A stretch of DNA of 64,000 nt, from the NCBI RefSeq assembly GCF_009731355.2, contig NZ_AP022810.1, positions 744,001-808,000 on the forward strand. Reading direction: 5' to 3'. Made by a program: the position numbers and the translations under genes. The DNA is from Desulfuromonas sp. AOP6. Lineage in GTDB: Bacteria; Desulfobacterota; Desulfuromonadia; Desulfuromonadales; SZUA-540. Below are positions 32,536-42,045 of this stretch, piece by piece; the first letter of the stretch is position 1; each line of letters opens with the position of its first letter. Under the pieces are notes generated by a model. It saw only the letters and a program-made list of their open reading frames with translations. It was not told the origin of the DNA and did not search any database.

Positions 32536-33345
32536 TTATTGCTCCGGAGCTTTACCGAGAAGGAGGCGAAGCACGGCGTTGGCCTGGTGGTGCGCGGCGA
32601 TGCCGACGCGGGGCGCCATGAGACCCTGGCCCGGTCGGGCCTCGCTGTCGCCGTCACCGACCAGATAGAGACGGCTGGCGGCCCGGCGGGTAATGATGGT
32701 GTTGGACGGCCCGGCTCCGGCCACGCCGGACGCCGCGACGATAGGGGACCTCGGGGTCGCCTGCAGAAAGGTCTGGACGAGCATGGCCTTCTGGTCAGGG
32801 GCATCGAAGGCTTCAACCAGTACGTCGACGCCGGCAAATAACTCACCGATGTTGGCAGGGGTGAGGCGGCCGTTAAAGACGCGGATGTCGACGCCGGGGT
32901 TGATACGGCGCAGGTTGTCTCGCAGGGCCTCGACCTTGGGCATCCCGATCTGGTCGACGAAGAACTGCTGGCGGTTGAGGTTGGAGGGCTCGACGACGTC
33001 GAAGTCGGCCAGTATGAGGCAGCCGACGCCAGAGCGGGCGAGAGCGACAGCAACGGCGGAACCGAGACCACCGGCACCGGCGATGCCGACCGTGCCCTGC
33101 TTGAGTTTGGCCTGGACGCCGGGCGTGTGCCGGGCGTACAGCAGGGTTTCGAGCTCTTCCGGCGAAGGCTGTTCGCCCCGGCGGATGAGAACGACGCGGT
33201 CTCCTTCGGCCAGGGGGCGGTCGCTGGACAAGGCAAAGCCGTTGACGATGAGGACGTCGGCGGCGGGCTTGTAGCGATCCCGTAGCTGGTAAAGGGTAAT
33301 CCCTTCGCCGGCTTCGAGCGGATTTTCGTTAAGATAAATGGTCAT
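32536..33345 (-). CDS. thiF: ThiS adenylyltransferase with N-terminal ThiS-like domain
   Basis: 269 aa. Residues 1-65 resemble a second ThiS/MoaD-like beta-grasp domain ([39 protein letters not shown]) but lack a C-terminal GG. Residues 75-265 form the E1-like adenylation domain: [37 protein letters not shown], and [13 protein letters not shown]. The CxxC zinc pairs of longer ThiF/MoeB are missing. It activates ThiS with ATP. First gene after the TPP riboswitch. Confidence 0.9.
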   Translation of the reverse strand: MTIYLNENPLEAGEGITLYQLRDRYKPAADVLIVNGFALSSDRPLAEGDRVVLIRRGEQPSPEELETLLYARHTPGVQAKLKQGTVGIAGAGGLGSAVAVALARSGVGCLILADFDVVEPSNLNRQQFFVDQIGMPKVEALRDNLRRINPGVDIRVFNGRLTPANIGELFAGVDVLVEAFDAPDQKAMLVQTFLQATPRSPIVAASGVAGAGPSNTIITRRAASRLYLVGDGDSEARPGQGLMAPRVGIAAHHQANAVLRLLLGKAPEQ

Positions 33346-33352
33346 AAAAAAG

Positions 33353-33377
33353 AAAAGGCCGCAGAGGGCGGCCTTTT
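33353..33377 (-). terminator. Terminator of the TPP riboswitch expression platform
   Basis: AAAAGGCCGCCC and GCGGCCTTTT pair on the minus strand and are followed by a T-rich tract, 8 bp before the thiF start. It sits downstream of the TPP aptamer, so ligand binding likely favours termination. Confidence 0.8.
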
Positions 33378-33411
33378 CGGCTGGAAAGTTCCAGAGTCCC
33401 GAATCGTGCGC

Positions 33412-33493
33412 CGCTTCCCTACGCCGGTATCACCCGGATCAGGTTCAAAGGGTCGCCTCGCCGTAGCCAGGCTCTCAGTAAAAAACTCCCCTA
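33412..33493 (-). promoter_or_regulatory. TPP riboswitch (THI element)
   Basis: On the minus strand the conserved words appear in order: GGGGAG, CTGAGA, ACCCTTTGAACCTGATC, GGGTGATACC and GGCGTAGGGAAG. This is the thiamine pyrophosphate aptamer, controlling thiFSGHE. Confidence 0.95.
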
Positions 33494-33520
33494 GGGCATT
33501 TCAAGTTGTGGTGAATCGGT

Positions 33521-33550
33521 ACGTTAGCAACAGCGCCGCGGGCTCGTCAA
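33521..33550 (-). promoter_or_regulatory. Predicted thi operon promoter
   Basis: Minus-strand TTGACG (33545-33550), 18-bp spacer, TAACGT (33521-33526), about 30 bp before the riboswitch. The -10 is weak. Confidence 0.4.
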
Positions 33551-33669
33551 CTTTTTTCTCCCTTTGCCGTTGTTTTTCACAGTGGATTTGATTACTATGA
33601 GGCCCTTCCCAAGACCTGCAAAAGGCGAGTGTGACAGGGCATAGACAGGGGGAAGAGGAGGATGAAACC

Positions 33670-33981
33670 ATGACCATTTCAGATCGCTATCGAGACCTGG
33701 TGAACGAGGCTGCTCAACTGTTGCAGCAACTGGAAGGGGCGGCGGATGACAAGGCTGTCGAAGGTGTGCGCCAGGGGCTGGCCGGACTGGAGGAGCTTAA
33801 AGAGCAGGTCGGGGAGATTCCCCGTATTCGTCTGGAATCCGAACTGACCCCCGTGCTGCTGGCCGCCCATACCCGGCTGGACCGGGCCCGGCTGTTATTG
33901 GAAGAAGCTGGCGCTGAAGATCTGGGCGCGGCCGTCTGGGAGGTCGAACAGAAGGTCTACCGCCTGCTCAACGAGCTGTAA
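33670..33981 (+). CDS. Small helical protein of unknown function
   Basis: Not recognised. 103 aa, acidic and helical (LVNEAAQLLQQLEGAADDKA; RLDRARLLLEEAGAEDLGAA), probably a three-helix or coiled-coil protein. RBS GAGGAGGA before ATG 33670. Monocistronic between the thi operon and glpK. Confidence 0.55.
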   Translation: MTISDRYRDLVNEAAQLLQQLEGAADDKAVEGVRQGLAGLEELKEQVGEIPRIRLESELTPVLLAAHTRLDRARLLLEEAGAEDLGAAVWEVEQKVYRLLNEL

Positions 33982-34026
33982 TACCCCTTCCCACGTATCG
34001 TGGGTCCCCCAACCATCATAGGCTTC

Positions 34027-35505
34027 TCAGGCTTTTTCCACGGCCTGCCGCCAACCCCGGATCAATGCTTGCCGGCGCTTTTCGTCCATCTCCGGCCCAA
34101 AGCGCCTTTCTTCCTGCCAGCTCTCTCGTAGTTCATCCAGATTTTCCCAGAACCCCACGGCCAGACCCGCCAGCATGGACGCGCCCAGGGCCGTGGTTTC
34201 CACCGTCTGTGGCCGGACGACCGGCAGTTGCAACAGATCGGACTGCAGCTGCATGAGCAGGTTGTTCTGGGCGGCGCCGCCGTCCACTTTGAGGTGCCGT
34301 AGCGGGGCGCCCCGATCTTCGGCCATGGCGGTCACAAGGTCGAGGATCTGCAGCGCCATTCCTTCCAGGGTCGCCCGGGCCAGGTGGGCGCCCGTCGTGC
34401 CGCGGGTGATGCCGCTGATCAGGCCGCGGGCGCCGCTCTTCCAGTGGGGAGCTCCCAGTCCGGTAAGGGCGGGGACAAAGACGACGCCGCCGCTGTCCGG
34501 GACGGAGGCGGCCAGATGTTCGATATCGGCCGAGGCGGGAAAGAGTCCGAGACCGTCGCGCAGCCATTGCACCGCCGCGCCGGCGATGAAGGCACTCCCT
34601 TCCAGGGCGTAGCTGGTGCGGCCGTCGAGCTGCCAGGCGACCGTCGTCAGCAGGCCGTGTGCGCTCTCCACCGGCGCTTCTCCCGTGTTCTGCAGCAGAA
34701 AGGCGCCGGTGCCGTAGGTACATTTGGCCTCGCCGGCCTCAAAGCAGGCCTGCCCGAAGAGGGCCGCCTGCTGGTCGCCGGCCATACCGGCCACCGGTAT
34801 GCCGTCGGGGAGAATGTCAAGCCCGCGGGTCTGGCCGTACACGGCCGAGGAGGGGACGATGTCAGGGAGGATGGCCGCCGGAACCTCGAAGAGGTCGAGG
34901 AGTTCCTTGTCCCAGTCCAGGCGACGCAGCTCCATGAGCAGGGTGCGGGAGGCGTTGGAAACGTCGGAGACGTGACTGCGGCCGCCGGTGAGGCGCCAGA
35001 CCAGGAAGGTGTCGATGGTGCCGAAGGCCAGGTCACCGGCCTCAGCCCGCCGACGCAGCTCCGGCTGGTGGCGCAGCAGCCAGGTGATTTTGGTGGCGGA
35101 GAAATAGGGGTCGAGCACCAGACCGGTTTTTTGGCGAACCAGCGGTTCGGCGCCCCGCTCTTTGAGCTCGTCGCAGATATCGGCGCTGCGGCGACATTGC
35201 CAGACAATGGCGGGGGCGCAGGGCCGGCTCGTGCCGCGATCCCACAGCAGGGTTGTCTCACGCTGGTTGGTCAGGCCGATGGCGGCTATTTCATGGGGAT
35301 TGGCGCCGGTGCCGTCGAGAACGCGACGGATGGCCTGGATCACCGAGAACCATATCTCTTCACCGTCGTGCTCGACCCAGCCGGGTCTGGGAAAATGCTG
35401 GGGGAAGTCCACCGTGACCTTGGCGGTGATGCGCAGGTCCCGTTCGATGAGCAGAGCCGTGGTTCCTGTAGTACCCTGGTCGATAGCGAGGATGTATCTG
35501 GACAT
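34027..35505 (-). CDS. glpK: Glycerol kinase
   Basis: 492 aa FGGY sugar kinase. [67 protein letters not shown] with [10 protein letters not shown], and [16 protein letters not shown] are GlpK hallmarks. Phosphorylates glycerol to glycerol-3-phosphate. ATG 35505 chosen over an upstream TTG/ATG at 35520. No glpF or glpD lies in the window. Confidence 0.93.
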   Translation of the reverse strand: MSRYILAIDQGTTGTTALLIERDLRITAKVTVDFPQHFPRPGWVEHDGEEIWFSVIQAIRRVLDGTGANPHEIAAIGLTNQRETTLLWDRGTSRPCAPAIVWQCRRSADICDELKERGAEPLVRQKTGLVLDPYFSATKITWLLRHQPELRRRAEAGDLAFGTIDTFLVWRLTGGRSHVSDVSNASRTLLMELRRLDWDKELLDLFEVPAAILPDIVPSSAVYGQTRGLDILPDGIPVAGMAGDQQAALFGQACFEAGEAKCTYGTGAFLLQNTGEAPVESAHGLLTTVAWQLDGRTSYALEGSAFIAGAAVQWLRDGLGLFPASADIEHLAASVPDSGGVVFVPALTGLGAPHWKSGARGLISGITRGTTGAHLARATLEGMALQILDLVTAMAEDRGAPLRHLKVDGGAAQNNLLMQLQSDLLQLPVVRPQTVETTALGASMLAGLAVGFWENLDELRESWQEERRFGPEMDEKRRQALIRGWRQAVEKA

Positions 35506-35579
35506 GGCAATCCTTCGCACAGGAGTGGTTCATGACTTCCGACGAGAGAGGGTCCCCTGGCTGAAGGGTAAGGGGATCC

Positions 35580-36533
35580 TCAGACCGAGGCGACATCCGC
35601 CTGCGGTGACGGACAGTCGCCATGCACCGAAACACGGTTGCGGCCGGTGCGCTTGGCGCGATAAAGGGCGTAGTCTGCTTCGCGGATCAGGTCGTCAAGG
35701 GTGTGGATGTCGGGATGAGGAAAGGCGGCCACCCCCAAACTGATGGTCAGTTCAAGTTCGGACAGTTCGTCGGGGAATAAGAGCTCACTGCAGGCCAGAC
35801 GCAGACGCTCGGCCGCTTCGACGCCTTGCTTCAGTGTGGTTTCCGGCAAGACCAGGGCAAATTCCTCCCCGCCGAAGCGGGCCGCCAAATCGTATTCGCG
35901 CATTTTGGACATGAGCAGGTCCGCCACGACTTTAAGGATGAGATCGCCCCGCTGGTGTCCGTAGGTGTCGTTGACTTTTTTGAAATGATCGATGTCCAGC
36001 ATGACCAGGGTCACGGGGCTGTTGTTGCGGGTACTGCGATTCATTTCCCGCTCCAGGGCGTCGGTGAGAAAGCGGCGGTTGTAGAGCTGGGTCAGCGGAT
36101 CGGTATTGGAAAGCCTGAGGAGCATCTCATTGCTCTTCTTCAAACTGTCCTGGAGAGACTTGATCTTGACCTGAACCTTGACGCGGGCAATAAGTTCGGC
36201 GGGGTCAAAGGGCTTGGTGACATAGTCGCTGGCCCCCTGCTCCAGAGCCTGCACCTTGGTCTCCTGGCCTTCGCGGCCGGTGAGCATGATAACGGGAATG
36301 TCCTGCAGTTCGTCGCGGGTGCCCATCATGGACAGGAATTTGAACCCGTCCATGCCCGGCATCTCCAGATCGCAGAGAATGATATCGACGGGCTTGTTCA
36401 GGGCAACCTTGAACCCTTCGATGCCGTCTCCCGCCTCATAATAGAACTTGAACAGGGAAGTTTTGCGTAGTATGTGGATTATTTCCTGGCGGAGGGTAGG
36501 GGAGTCATCCACGATAAGGATCGATGAGTTCAT
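35580..36533 (-). CDS. Response regulator with GGDEF domain
   Basis: 317 aa, PleD-like. Receiver domain (1-125): ILIVDDSPTLRQEI, the phospho-Asp in DIILCDLEMPGMDGF, MLTGREGQ and the Lys in DYVTKPFDP. GGDEF domain (150-305): DPLTQLYNRRFLTDAL, LDIDHFKKVNDTYGHQRGD and ARFGGEEFALVL. The inhibitory RxxD (REYD) is present nine residues before GGEEF. Phosphorylation should switch on c-di-GMP synthesis. No kinase adjacent. Confidence 0.92.
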   Translation of the reverse strand: MNSSILIVDDSPTLRQEIIHILRKTSLFKFYYEAGDGIEGFKVALNKPVDIILCDLEMPGMDGFKFLSMMGTRDELQDIPVIMLTGREGQETKVQALEQGASDYVTKPFDPAELIARVKVQVKIKSLQDSLKKSNEMLLRLSNTDPLTQLYNRRFLTDALEREMNRSTRNNSPVTLVMLDIDHFKKVNDTYGHQRGDLILKVVADLLMSKMREYDLAARFGGEEFALVLPETTLKQGVEAAERLRLACSELLFPDELSELELTISLGVAAFPHPDIHTLDDLIREADYALYRAKRTGRNRVSVHGDCPSPQADVASV

Positions 36534-36605
36534 GAACCGCCTCTTTGTTTTTCGCCTATTATAGGGATTCAGCCCATTTTGTAAAGATATAAGGGAACCC
36601 ACGCC

Positions 36606-36633
36606 CTGACAATCTTTTTTCCTCGACTATAAT
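36606..36633 (+). promoter_or_regulatory. Predicted promoter of the small HTH gene
   Basis: CTGACA (36606-36611), 16 bp, TATAAT (36628-36633), about 30 bp upstream of the start at 36667. Confidence 0.6.
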
Positions 36634-36666
36634 GAATTGAAACACTTGCATAAACAGGAGGAAGAT

Positions 36667-36858
36667 ATGTCTCTGGTCAAGACCTGGTATTCGCCGGAAT
36701 CGGCGGCAGACAAGTTCGGCGTGGGCAAAGCCGCCGTTCTCGAGTGGGTGGATGAAGGACTGGTACGCTGCGAGCGCGAAGGAGGCAAGGTTTCTTTCGT
36801 GAATATCGACGATGTCAGGCTGCAGGTGGAAGCGATGGTGCGCAAGCAGGAAAAATGA
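36667..36858 (+). CDS. Small MerR/excisionase-like DNA-binding protein
   Basis: 63 aa. WYSPESAADKFGVGKAAVLE and WVDEGLVRCEREGGKVSFVN form a winged helix-turn-helix similar to the MerR N-terminus or excisionases, without an effector domain. ATG 36667 has GGAGGAAGAT upstream. Target unknown; a strong consensus-like promoter precedes it. Confidence 0.65.
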   Translation: MSLVKTWYSPESAADKFGVGKAAVLEWVDEGLVRCEREGGKVSFVNIDDVRLQVEAMVRKQEK

Positions 36859-36922
36859 GCCCGCACGGCCTGAGGGAGGCAGAAAATACCGCCCTCAGGC
36901 CGGATGTGGTGCGACGGTCATT

Positions 36923-37984
36923 TTAGGTCGGGCGGCCTCCGCAGGCCTGCAGTCTTGCGGCGGCCTGACGCAGCATTCGTTCGGTGGTAGCCCAGTCCAC
37001 GCACTTGTCGGTGATGGAGACGCCATAACGCAGGTCAATCAGGGGAGCGATGGGCTGATTGCCCGATTCAAGGCAGCTTTCAATCATGAGGGCGAAGATG
37101 GACTGGTTGCCCTGGGCGATCTGTTCCATGACGTCCTGCAGCACGGCCTCCTGGCGCTCATGGTCTTTCTGTGAGTTGGCATGGCTGCAGTCGACCATGA
37201 TTGCCTTGTTAAGGCCGACTTTTTCCAGCATCTGTTCGGTGCGGGCGATGTCTGCTGCATGGTAGTTGGGCTTGTCATTGCCGCCGCGCAGCACAATGTG
37301 GACGTCAGGGTTGCCGACCGTTTTGACGATGGCGTTATGCCCTTCGTTGTTGATGCCCAGAAAGCTGTGAGGATGACGGGCGGCGCCCATCGCGTCGATG
37401 GCAATCTGCAGACTGCCGTCGGTGCCATTCTTGAAGCCGACGGGGAAGGAGAGCCCGCTGGCCATTTCACGGTGAGTCTGTGACTCGGTAGTGCGGGCGC
37501 CGATGGCCCCCCAGCTGATCAGGTCGGACAGATAGTTGGGCGTGATGGGGTCGAGCATTTCGCAGGCTATGGGCAGGCCCAGTTCCGTAATATTGGACAG
37601 GAGGCCGCGAGCGACCCCCAATCCCTTGGAAATCTGATGGGTGCCGTTGAGGTCGGGGTCGTTGATCAGCCCTTTCCAGCCGATGGTCGTGCGCGGTTTT
37701 TCAAAATAAACCCGCATGACCAGCAGAAGCTGGTCTTTCAGTTCGCGGGCAAGCACGGCCAGCTTCTGAGCATATTCAAGCGCGGCCCGAGGATCGTGAA
37801 TGGAGCAGGGGCCAACAACCACCATCAGACGGTTGTCGCGGTTGTTTAGGATGTCGGTGAGCTGCTCCCGGGAAGAGCTGACAAAGTCAGCCATTTTTTC
37901 GGATAGAGGGAATACCTGCTTCAGGTCCGCGGGTGAAATGATGGGGGTCAGGCCGCGGATGCGGAGATTGTTGGTGCGTTTCAT
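36923..37984 (-). CDS. DAHP synthase, class I (AroF/G/H type)
   Basis: 353 aa, first enzyme of the shikimate pathway: condenses PEP and erythrose-4-phosphate. LMVVVGPCSIHDPRAALEYA, MRVYFEKPRTTIGWKGLIND, WGAIGARTTESQTHREMASG, SFLGINNEGHNAIVKT and MVDCSHANSQKDHERQ are diagnostic. Which aromatic amino acid inhibits it cannot be told. Monocistronic. Confidence 0.93.
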   Translation of the reverse strand: MKRTNNLRIRGLTPIISPADLKQVFPLSEKMADFVSSSREQLTDILNNRDNRLMVVVGPCSIHDPRAALEYAQKLAVLARELKDQLLLVMRVYFEKPRTTIGWKGLINDPDLNGTHQISKGLGVARGLLSNITELGLPIACEMLDPITPNYLSDLISWGAIGARTTESQTHREMASGLSFPVGFKNGTDGSLQIAIDAMGAARHPHSFLGINNEGHNAIVKTVGNPDVHIVLRGGNDKPNYHAADIARTEQMLEKVGLNKAIMVDCSHANSQKDHERQEAVLQDVMEQIAQGNQSIFALMIESCLESGNQPIAPLIDLRYGVSITDKCVDWATTERMLRQAAARLQACGGRPT

Positions 37985-38178
37985 GGGCTTTCCTGTCGAC
38001 GGGGGTTACGACGAACCGAAAGGGGGGAGAAGGGGGAGTCTCTCGGTGCTGCCAGACTGGGAAACTTTAGACCTTTTTTTTAAAAAAGTCAAAAGTTGCG
38101 CACAGTTCTGTCTATATCGAACATTCGTTCAGGCCGGCAAAACGTCAGTGAGCGGTCTCGCGCGGCAGGGGAAAGCGT

Positions 38179-38207
38179 TTGACAGGGGGATTGGGATTCT
38201 GTATAAA
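38179..38207 (+). promoter_or_regulatory. Consensus sigma70 promoter of yggT-divIVA operon
   Basis: TTGACA (38179-38184), exactly 17 bp, TATAAA (38202-38207), about 55 bp before the YggT start. One of the best promoter matches in the window. Confidence 0.7.
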
Positions 38208-38261
38208 CAAGTCTGCTCGCATTTTTTATCGTGAAAACCGCAGTTTAGAGAGGTGTGCCTG

Positions 38262-38555
38262 ATGATTCTTCGCGAAATTGTGTTGGCGGTCGCCCAGGTA
38301 GTGGACCTGGCCTTCAGCATCTATATATTCATTGTTATCGCTCGGGCCCTTGTCTCCTGGGTGAATCCCGACCCCTACAATCCCATCGTCCGCTTCCTGC
38401 ACAATGCCACCGACCCGGTGCTGTCAAGAATGCAACGGGTGTTGCCCCTGAGTTTCGGCGGTATTGATTTCACACCGATTGTGCTTCTTGTCGGGCTTTC
38501 CTTTGTACAGCGTATCCTGAAGGCCCTCTTGCTTCAGCTGGCTTACAGCTTCTGA
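38262..38555 (+). CDS. YggT family membrane protein
   Basis: 97 aa with two membrane segments (FSIYIFIVIARALVSWVNPD and PIVLLVGLSFVQRILKALLL). The NPDPYNPIVRFLHNATDP block is the YggT signature. Often found near divIVA and DUF167 genes, as here, hinting at envelope or division roles. RBS GAGAGGTG. Confidence 0.88.
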   Translation: MILREIVLAVAQVVDLAFSIYIFIVIARALVSWVNPDPYNPIVRFLHNATDPVLSRMQRVLPLSFGGIDFTPIVLLVGLSFVQRILKALLLQLAYSF

Positions 38556-38568
38556 CGGACAGACAACT

Positions 38569-39096
38569 ATGCGCATCACTCCCATGGAGATCCACCAGCA
38601 GCAGTTCAAGACCCGACTTCTCGGGTATGACACCGCCGGGGTTGACCAGTTCCTCGAACAGGTGGCCGACGAGCTGGAGAGGATTCACAAACAGAATCAT
38701 GAGCTCAAGGAAGAGCTGGCCCGTACCCGCTCCGCTCTCAACGAAATGCGGCAGCGCGAGGCCATGCTCAAGGAAACCCTGCTGACGACGCAGCGCATGA
38801 CCGAAGATATCAAAGCCAACGCCCGTAAGGAGGCGGAGGTTATGATCGCCGATGCGGAGATCAAGGCCGAGGCCATTTTACGGTCTGCTGAAGATCGCCG
38901 CGTCCAGCTGATCGGTGAGATTCAGGAAGTCAAGCGGCAGAAGATCTCCTTCGAGAGCAGCCTGCGGGCCCTGGTGGAGAGTCACATGCGCCTGCTCGAC
39001 CTGGAGGTGGTGCAGGTCCGCCATGAAACCAGGGATGATCGCCTCCTGCAGGAGAATCTGCCCCTGGAGAAGACCGACTCTGGCCCAGAACGTTAG
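38569..39096 (+). CDS. DivIVA family protein
   Basis: 175 aa. N-terminal MRITPMEIHQQQFKTRLLGY and YDTAGVDQFLEQVADELERI are the DivIVA membrane-curvature motif; residues 40-140 form a long coiled coil. Organises polar or septal proteins. Stop codon abuts the next start. Confidence 0.9.
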   Translation: MRITPMEIHQQQFKTRLLGYDTAGVDQFLEQVADELERIHKQNHELKEELARTRSALNEMRQREAMLKETLLTTQRMTEDIKANARKEAEVMIADAEIKAEAILRSAEDRRVQLIGEIQEVKRQKISFESSLRALVESHMRLLDLEVVQVRHETRDDRLLQENLPLEKTDSGPER

Positions 39097-39393
39097 ATGT
39101 TCGCGTTTCTACACGGTGCCCCCGGTGGAGTGACGATTGATCTTTGGGTGCAGCCCCGCGCCAGCCGTAATGAAATTGTCGGTCCGCAGGGCGAGGAGTT
39201 GAAAGTCAAGTTGACCTCGCCCCCCGTGGAAGGTGCCGCCAACAGACTGTGCTGCGAGTTTTTTGCCAAGACTTTCGGGGTCCCTAAGGGTTGCGTGCGC
39301 CTGGTTGGCGGCGAGAAGTCCCGCCACAAGCGTCTGCTGATCGAAGGTGTCCGGCGGGCCGATGTGGAAGACGTCCTCAGGAATCTGTTCTAG
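39097..39393 (+). CDS. YggU/DUF167 family protein
   Basis: 98 aa. VQPRASRNEIVGPQGEELKV, LTSPPVEGAANRLCCEFFAK and VRLVGGEKSRHKRLLIEG match the DUF167 fold. Function unknown, probably cytoplasmic. Translationally coupled to divIVA. Confidence 0.9.
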   Translation: MFAFLHGAPGGVTIDLWVQPRASRNEIVGPQGEELKVKLTSPPVEGAANRLCCEFFAKTFGVPKGCVRLVGGEKSRHKRLLIEGVRRADVEDVLRNLF

Positions 39394-39497
39394 CGCTCCG
39401 GGTTGTTTCCGCTCTGTTTTTCCGCCGCCTCTGCCTTGACAAAATTCCCGGAAGTTATTAAATTGCCACCGAATTAATTTTTGGGAGGAAAATCGCC

Positions 39498-39752
39498 ATG
39501 CCCGTGTACGAATATGCCTGTGAGAAATGTGGTCAGATCTTTGAAGCCATGCAGAAATTTTCCGATGCGCCCCTGACGGAGTGCCGCTCCTGCGGCGGTC
39601 CGGTGAAAAAGCTCATTTCGCAGACGGCTTTTGCCCTCAGGGGTGGCGGCTGGTACGAGCAGGGCTATGCGGGGGGTGCCAGCGCCCCGGCCTGCAGCAG
39701 CGCCGGCAGTGGCGGCGGCTGCGCCGGCTGCCCTAAGGCGGCCAACGAATAA
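39498..39752 (+). CDS. FmdB-type zinc ribbon protein
   Basis: 84 aa. MPVYEYACEKCGQIFEAMQK and PLTECRSCGGPVKKLIS hold two CxxC pairs for one zinc. The tail is Gly/Ser/Cys-rich, ending SGGGCAGCPKAANE, with extra Cys that might bind metal. RBS GGGAGGAAA. Regulatory-type protein of unknown role. Confidence 0.88.
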   Translation: MPVYEYACEKCGQIFEAMQKFSDAPLTECRSCGGPVKKLISQTAFALRGGGWYEQGYAGGASAPACSSAGSGGGCAGCPKAANE

Positions 39753-39755
39753 AAA

Positions 39756-39791
39756 AATCCCCGGACAGAAGCGATGTCCGGGGATTTTTTT
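39756..39791. terminator. Bidirectional terminator
   Basis: AATCCCCGGACA and TGTCCGGGGATT pair across GAAGCGA, with A and T runs on both sides. It serves the convergent FmdB and GGDEF genes. Confidence 0.88.
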
Positions 39792-39806
39792 CGTCAGTGC
39801 AGCTTA

Positions 39807-40784
39807 TCAGGCCTGCTGTGTCGCCGGCAAGGAGAGGGTCCCCGACCAGTCTGTTCCCTCGGGGCTGAGCCTTTCATGAACTTCGGTGCGATTGCGGCCA
39901 TGGCGCTTGGCCGTATAAAGAGCTTCATCGGCTTCGGCCAGAACCTGGGTGGTGTCGGTGATGTCTCCTGCCGGGACAGGACGGATGCCGATGCTCACCG
40001 TCAGGGGGTGTTCCTGAAGTTCTGGAATTCGCAGGCGGGCAATCTTTCGGCGTAACCGTTCAGCCACATGGAAGGCGCTCTCTCCGCAGGTTCCCGGCAT
40101 GATGAGGGCAAATTCTTCACCACCGAAACGGCAGGCCGTATCCGAAAGACGAATGCTGCTCTCGATGGCTCCGGCGATGGCTTTAAGGGCGGCGTCACCT
40201 GCCAGATGCCCGAAGAGATCGTTGATCTGCTTGAAGTGGTCAATGTCGGCCAGGAGTAGGGAGAAGGCTTGATTCAGGCGGCTGCTGCGGGCGACTTCCG
40301 CCTCCAAGGCTCTTTGAAAGAAACGGCGGTTGAATAACCCGGTCAGGCCATCCGTAGTCGCCTGCTTTTCCAGGTCTTCTTTGGCCTGCCGCAAGAGGGT
40401 GAGCTGCTGTTTCTTTTCAAGGTGGGTTCGAATGCGGGCGGCCAGTTCTTTTGCCGAGGTGTCAAAGCTGAGAAAATCGCAGGCACCGGCTTCCAGCCCA
40501 CGAATTTTTTCATCTTCCGCGCCGGCTCGTGCAAAGAGAAAAACCGGAACGTCGCACCCCTTCTGGTCGGCATAGAGCTGATGAATCCAGGCGTATGTTT
40601 CGCGAGCGGGATCGATGACATCATAGAAGATCATGTCGACCGGGCGCGTCCTGACGCTGCTGATGGCCCGGTTGACGTCCTTTTCCTTCCAGATATGACT
40701 GAAGGCCGCAGTTCCCTGGATCTTGTCCAGCAGGGTGCGGTTATCTTTATGTGAAGATCCTATCACGAGGCTTGTGGCTGTCAT
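39807..40784 (-). CDS. Response regulator-like GGDEF protein
   Basis: 325 aa. N-terminal receiver-like domain (1-125) with an Asp in MIFYDVIDPARET but a divergent opening VIGSSHKDNRTLLDKI lacking the paired acidic residues, so phosphorylation is doubtful. GGDEF domain (150-300): TDGLTGLFNRRFFQRALEAE, ADIDHFKQINDLFGHLAGD, CRFGGEEFALIMPG; RxxD (RLSD) inhibitory site intact. Should synthesise c-di-GMP. Third GGDEF protein in the window. Confidence 0.9.
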   Translation of the reverse strand: MTATSLVIGSSHKDNRTLLDKIQGTAAFSHIWKEKDVNRAISSVRTRPVDMIFYDVIDPARETYAWIHQLYADQKGCDVPVFLFARAGAEDEKIRGLEAGACDFLSFDTSAKELAARIRTHLEKKQQLTLLRQAKEDLEKQATTDGLTGLFNRRFFQRALEAEVARSSRLNQAFSLLLADIDHFKQINDLFGHLAGDAALKAIAGAIESSIRLSDTACRFGGEEFALIMPGTCGESAFHVAERLRRKIARLRIPELQEHPLTVSIGIRPVPAGDITDTTQVLAEADEALYTAKRHGRNRTEVHERLSPEGTDWSGTLSLPATQQA

Positions 40785-41116
40785 CGAGGGCCTTCCTGTG
40801 GAATAAATTTCGTATCCCCTGCACTGTTGCCGGCTATGGCCTAATCATTCTGCAAAAATCTATCCAAGTTTTAAATGCTGTGTCGACGTGCCCCTGTGGC
40901 TGCTGCAGCGGCGTGTTCTTGTTGGGGGTGAGTCGGTATTTTGACTTCTGGGCCAGATTGAGCGGATATTAACCTGTTTGAATGGATTTGTCGAGATTTT
41001 GACTCCTGCTGGACTTTTTTTCTGGATAGCCGGGTGTAAAAGTATACGCCTTCACATTCTTTACAATCGATATTCGGTTGCGTATAGTTGTTTTCATTTG
41101 AAGGAGGTTCTTACAC
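40785..41116. other. Intergenic region upstream of folD
   Basis: About 330 bp separating divergent genes. Apart from the folD promoter at 41060-41088 I see no gene or repeat. Confidence 0.5.
41060..41088 (+). promoter_or_regulatory. Predicted promoter of the folD-metVF-gcv cluster
   Basis: TTTACA (41060-41065), 17 bp, TATAGT (41083-41088). The transcript would start near 41095 just before the AAGGAGGT RBS, giving a very short leader without a riboswitch. Confidence 0.6.
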
Positions 41117-41971
41117 GTGGACAAAATTATTGATGGAAAAGCGATTGCGGCCAGTCTCAGGAAGGCCATTGCCGCCGACACGGCTCAACTCATCGCCCGG
41201 GGAACGACGCCTGGGCTGGCTGTCGTTCTGGTAGGCGAGGATCCTGCCAGCCGGGTCTATGTCACTATGAAAGAGAAGGCCTGCGCCGATGCGGGTATCT
41301 ACTCGGATGAACACAAACTGCCGGCGGAGACGACCGAGGCCCAGTTGCTGGCGCTGATCGAGGAGCTGAACCGGGACAAGCGCATCGACGGCATTCTGGT
41401 GCAGCTACCCCTGCCGGCCCACATTGACGAGAACAAGGTCCTTGAAGCCATTGCGCCAGCCAAGGATGTCGATGGTTTTCATCCCTACAACGTCGGCCGC
41501 CTGGTGACGGGCAACCCCCTCTTTCGGCCCTGCACCCCCTATGGGGTCATGAAGATGCTGGAAGCCACCGGCGTCGACCTGGCCGGCAAAGAGGTGGTCG
41601 TGGTGGGGCGCTCCAATATCGTCGGCAAGCCCGTGGCCCTCATGTGCCTGGCCGAGCATGCCACGGTGACTATCTGCCATTCACGCACCCGTGACCTGGC
41701 CGACAAGGTGCGGGCCGCCGACGTGGTTATTGCCGCCGTCGGCCGGCCGGAAATGGTCAAGGGGGACTGGATCAAGGAGGGCGCCGTGGTCATCGATGTC
41801 GGCGTCAACCGGGTCGGCGAAAAGAAGCTGGTCGGCGACGTCGATTTCGCCGCCGCCCGCGAGCGGGCCAGCGCCATCACGCCGGTACCGGGCGGGGTGG
41901 GGCCCATGACCATCACCATGCTGCTGTACAACACGGTGGAAAGCGCCAAACGGCGCGCCGCCGGCCAATAG
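41117..41971 (+). CDS. folD: Bifunctional methylene-THF dehydrogenase/methenyl-THF cyclohydrolase
   Basis: 284 aa from GTG behind [60 protein letters not shown], and the NAD(P) site [17 protein letters not shown] identify Fol[21 protein letters not shown] is the C-terminal hallmark. Interconverts methylene- and formyl-THF. First gene of the one-carbon cluster. Confidence 0.95.
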   Translation: MDKIIDGKAIAASLRKAIAADTAQLIARGTTPGLAVVLVGEDPASRVYVTMKEKACADAGIYSDEHKLPAETTEAQLLALIEELNRDKRIDGILVQLPLPAHIDENKVLEAIAPAKDVDGFHPYNVGRLVTGNPLFRPCTPYGVMKMLEATGVDLAGKEVVVVGRSNIVGKPVALMCLAEHATVTICHSRTRDLADKVRAADVVIAAVGRPEMVKGDWIKEGAVVIDVGVNRVGEKKLVGDVDFAAARERASAITPVPGGVGPMTITMLLYNTVESAKRRAAGQ

Positions 41972-42045
41972 ACAACCCCTAAGGCGTTCAGGACACTGTG
42001 TTCCTGGGCGCCTTTTGTTTTGTCGCCGCTGCCTAAGGGACCGCC

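Noticed and set aside
33990-34008. Terminator between the small helical gene and glpK
   Set aside because: CCCACG/CGTGGG forms only a short hairpin without a T run.
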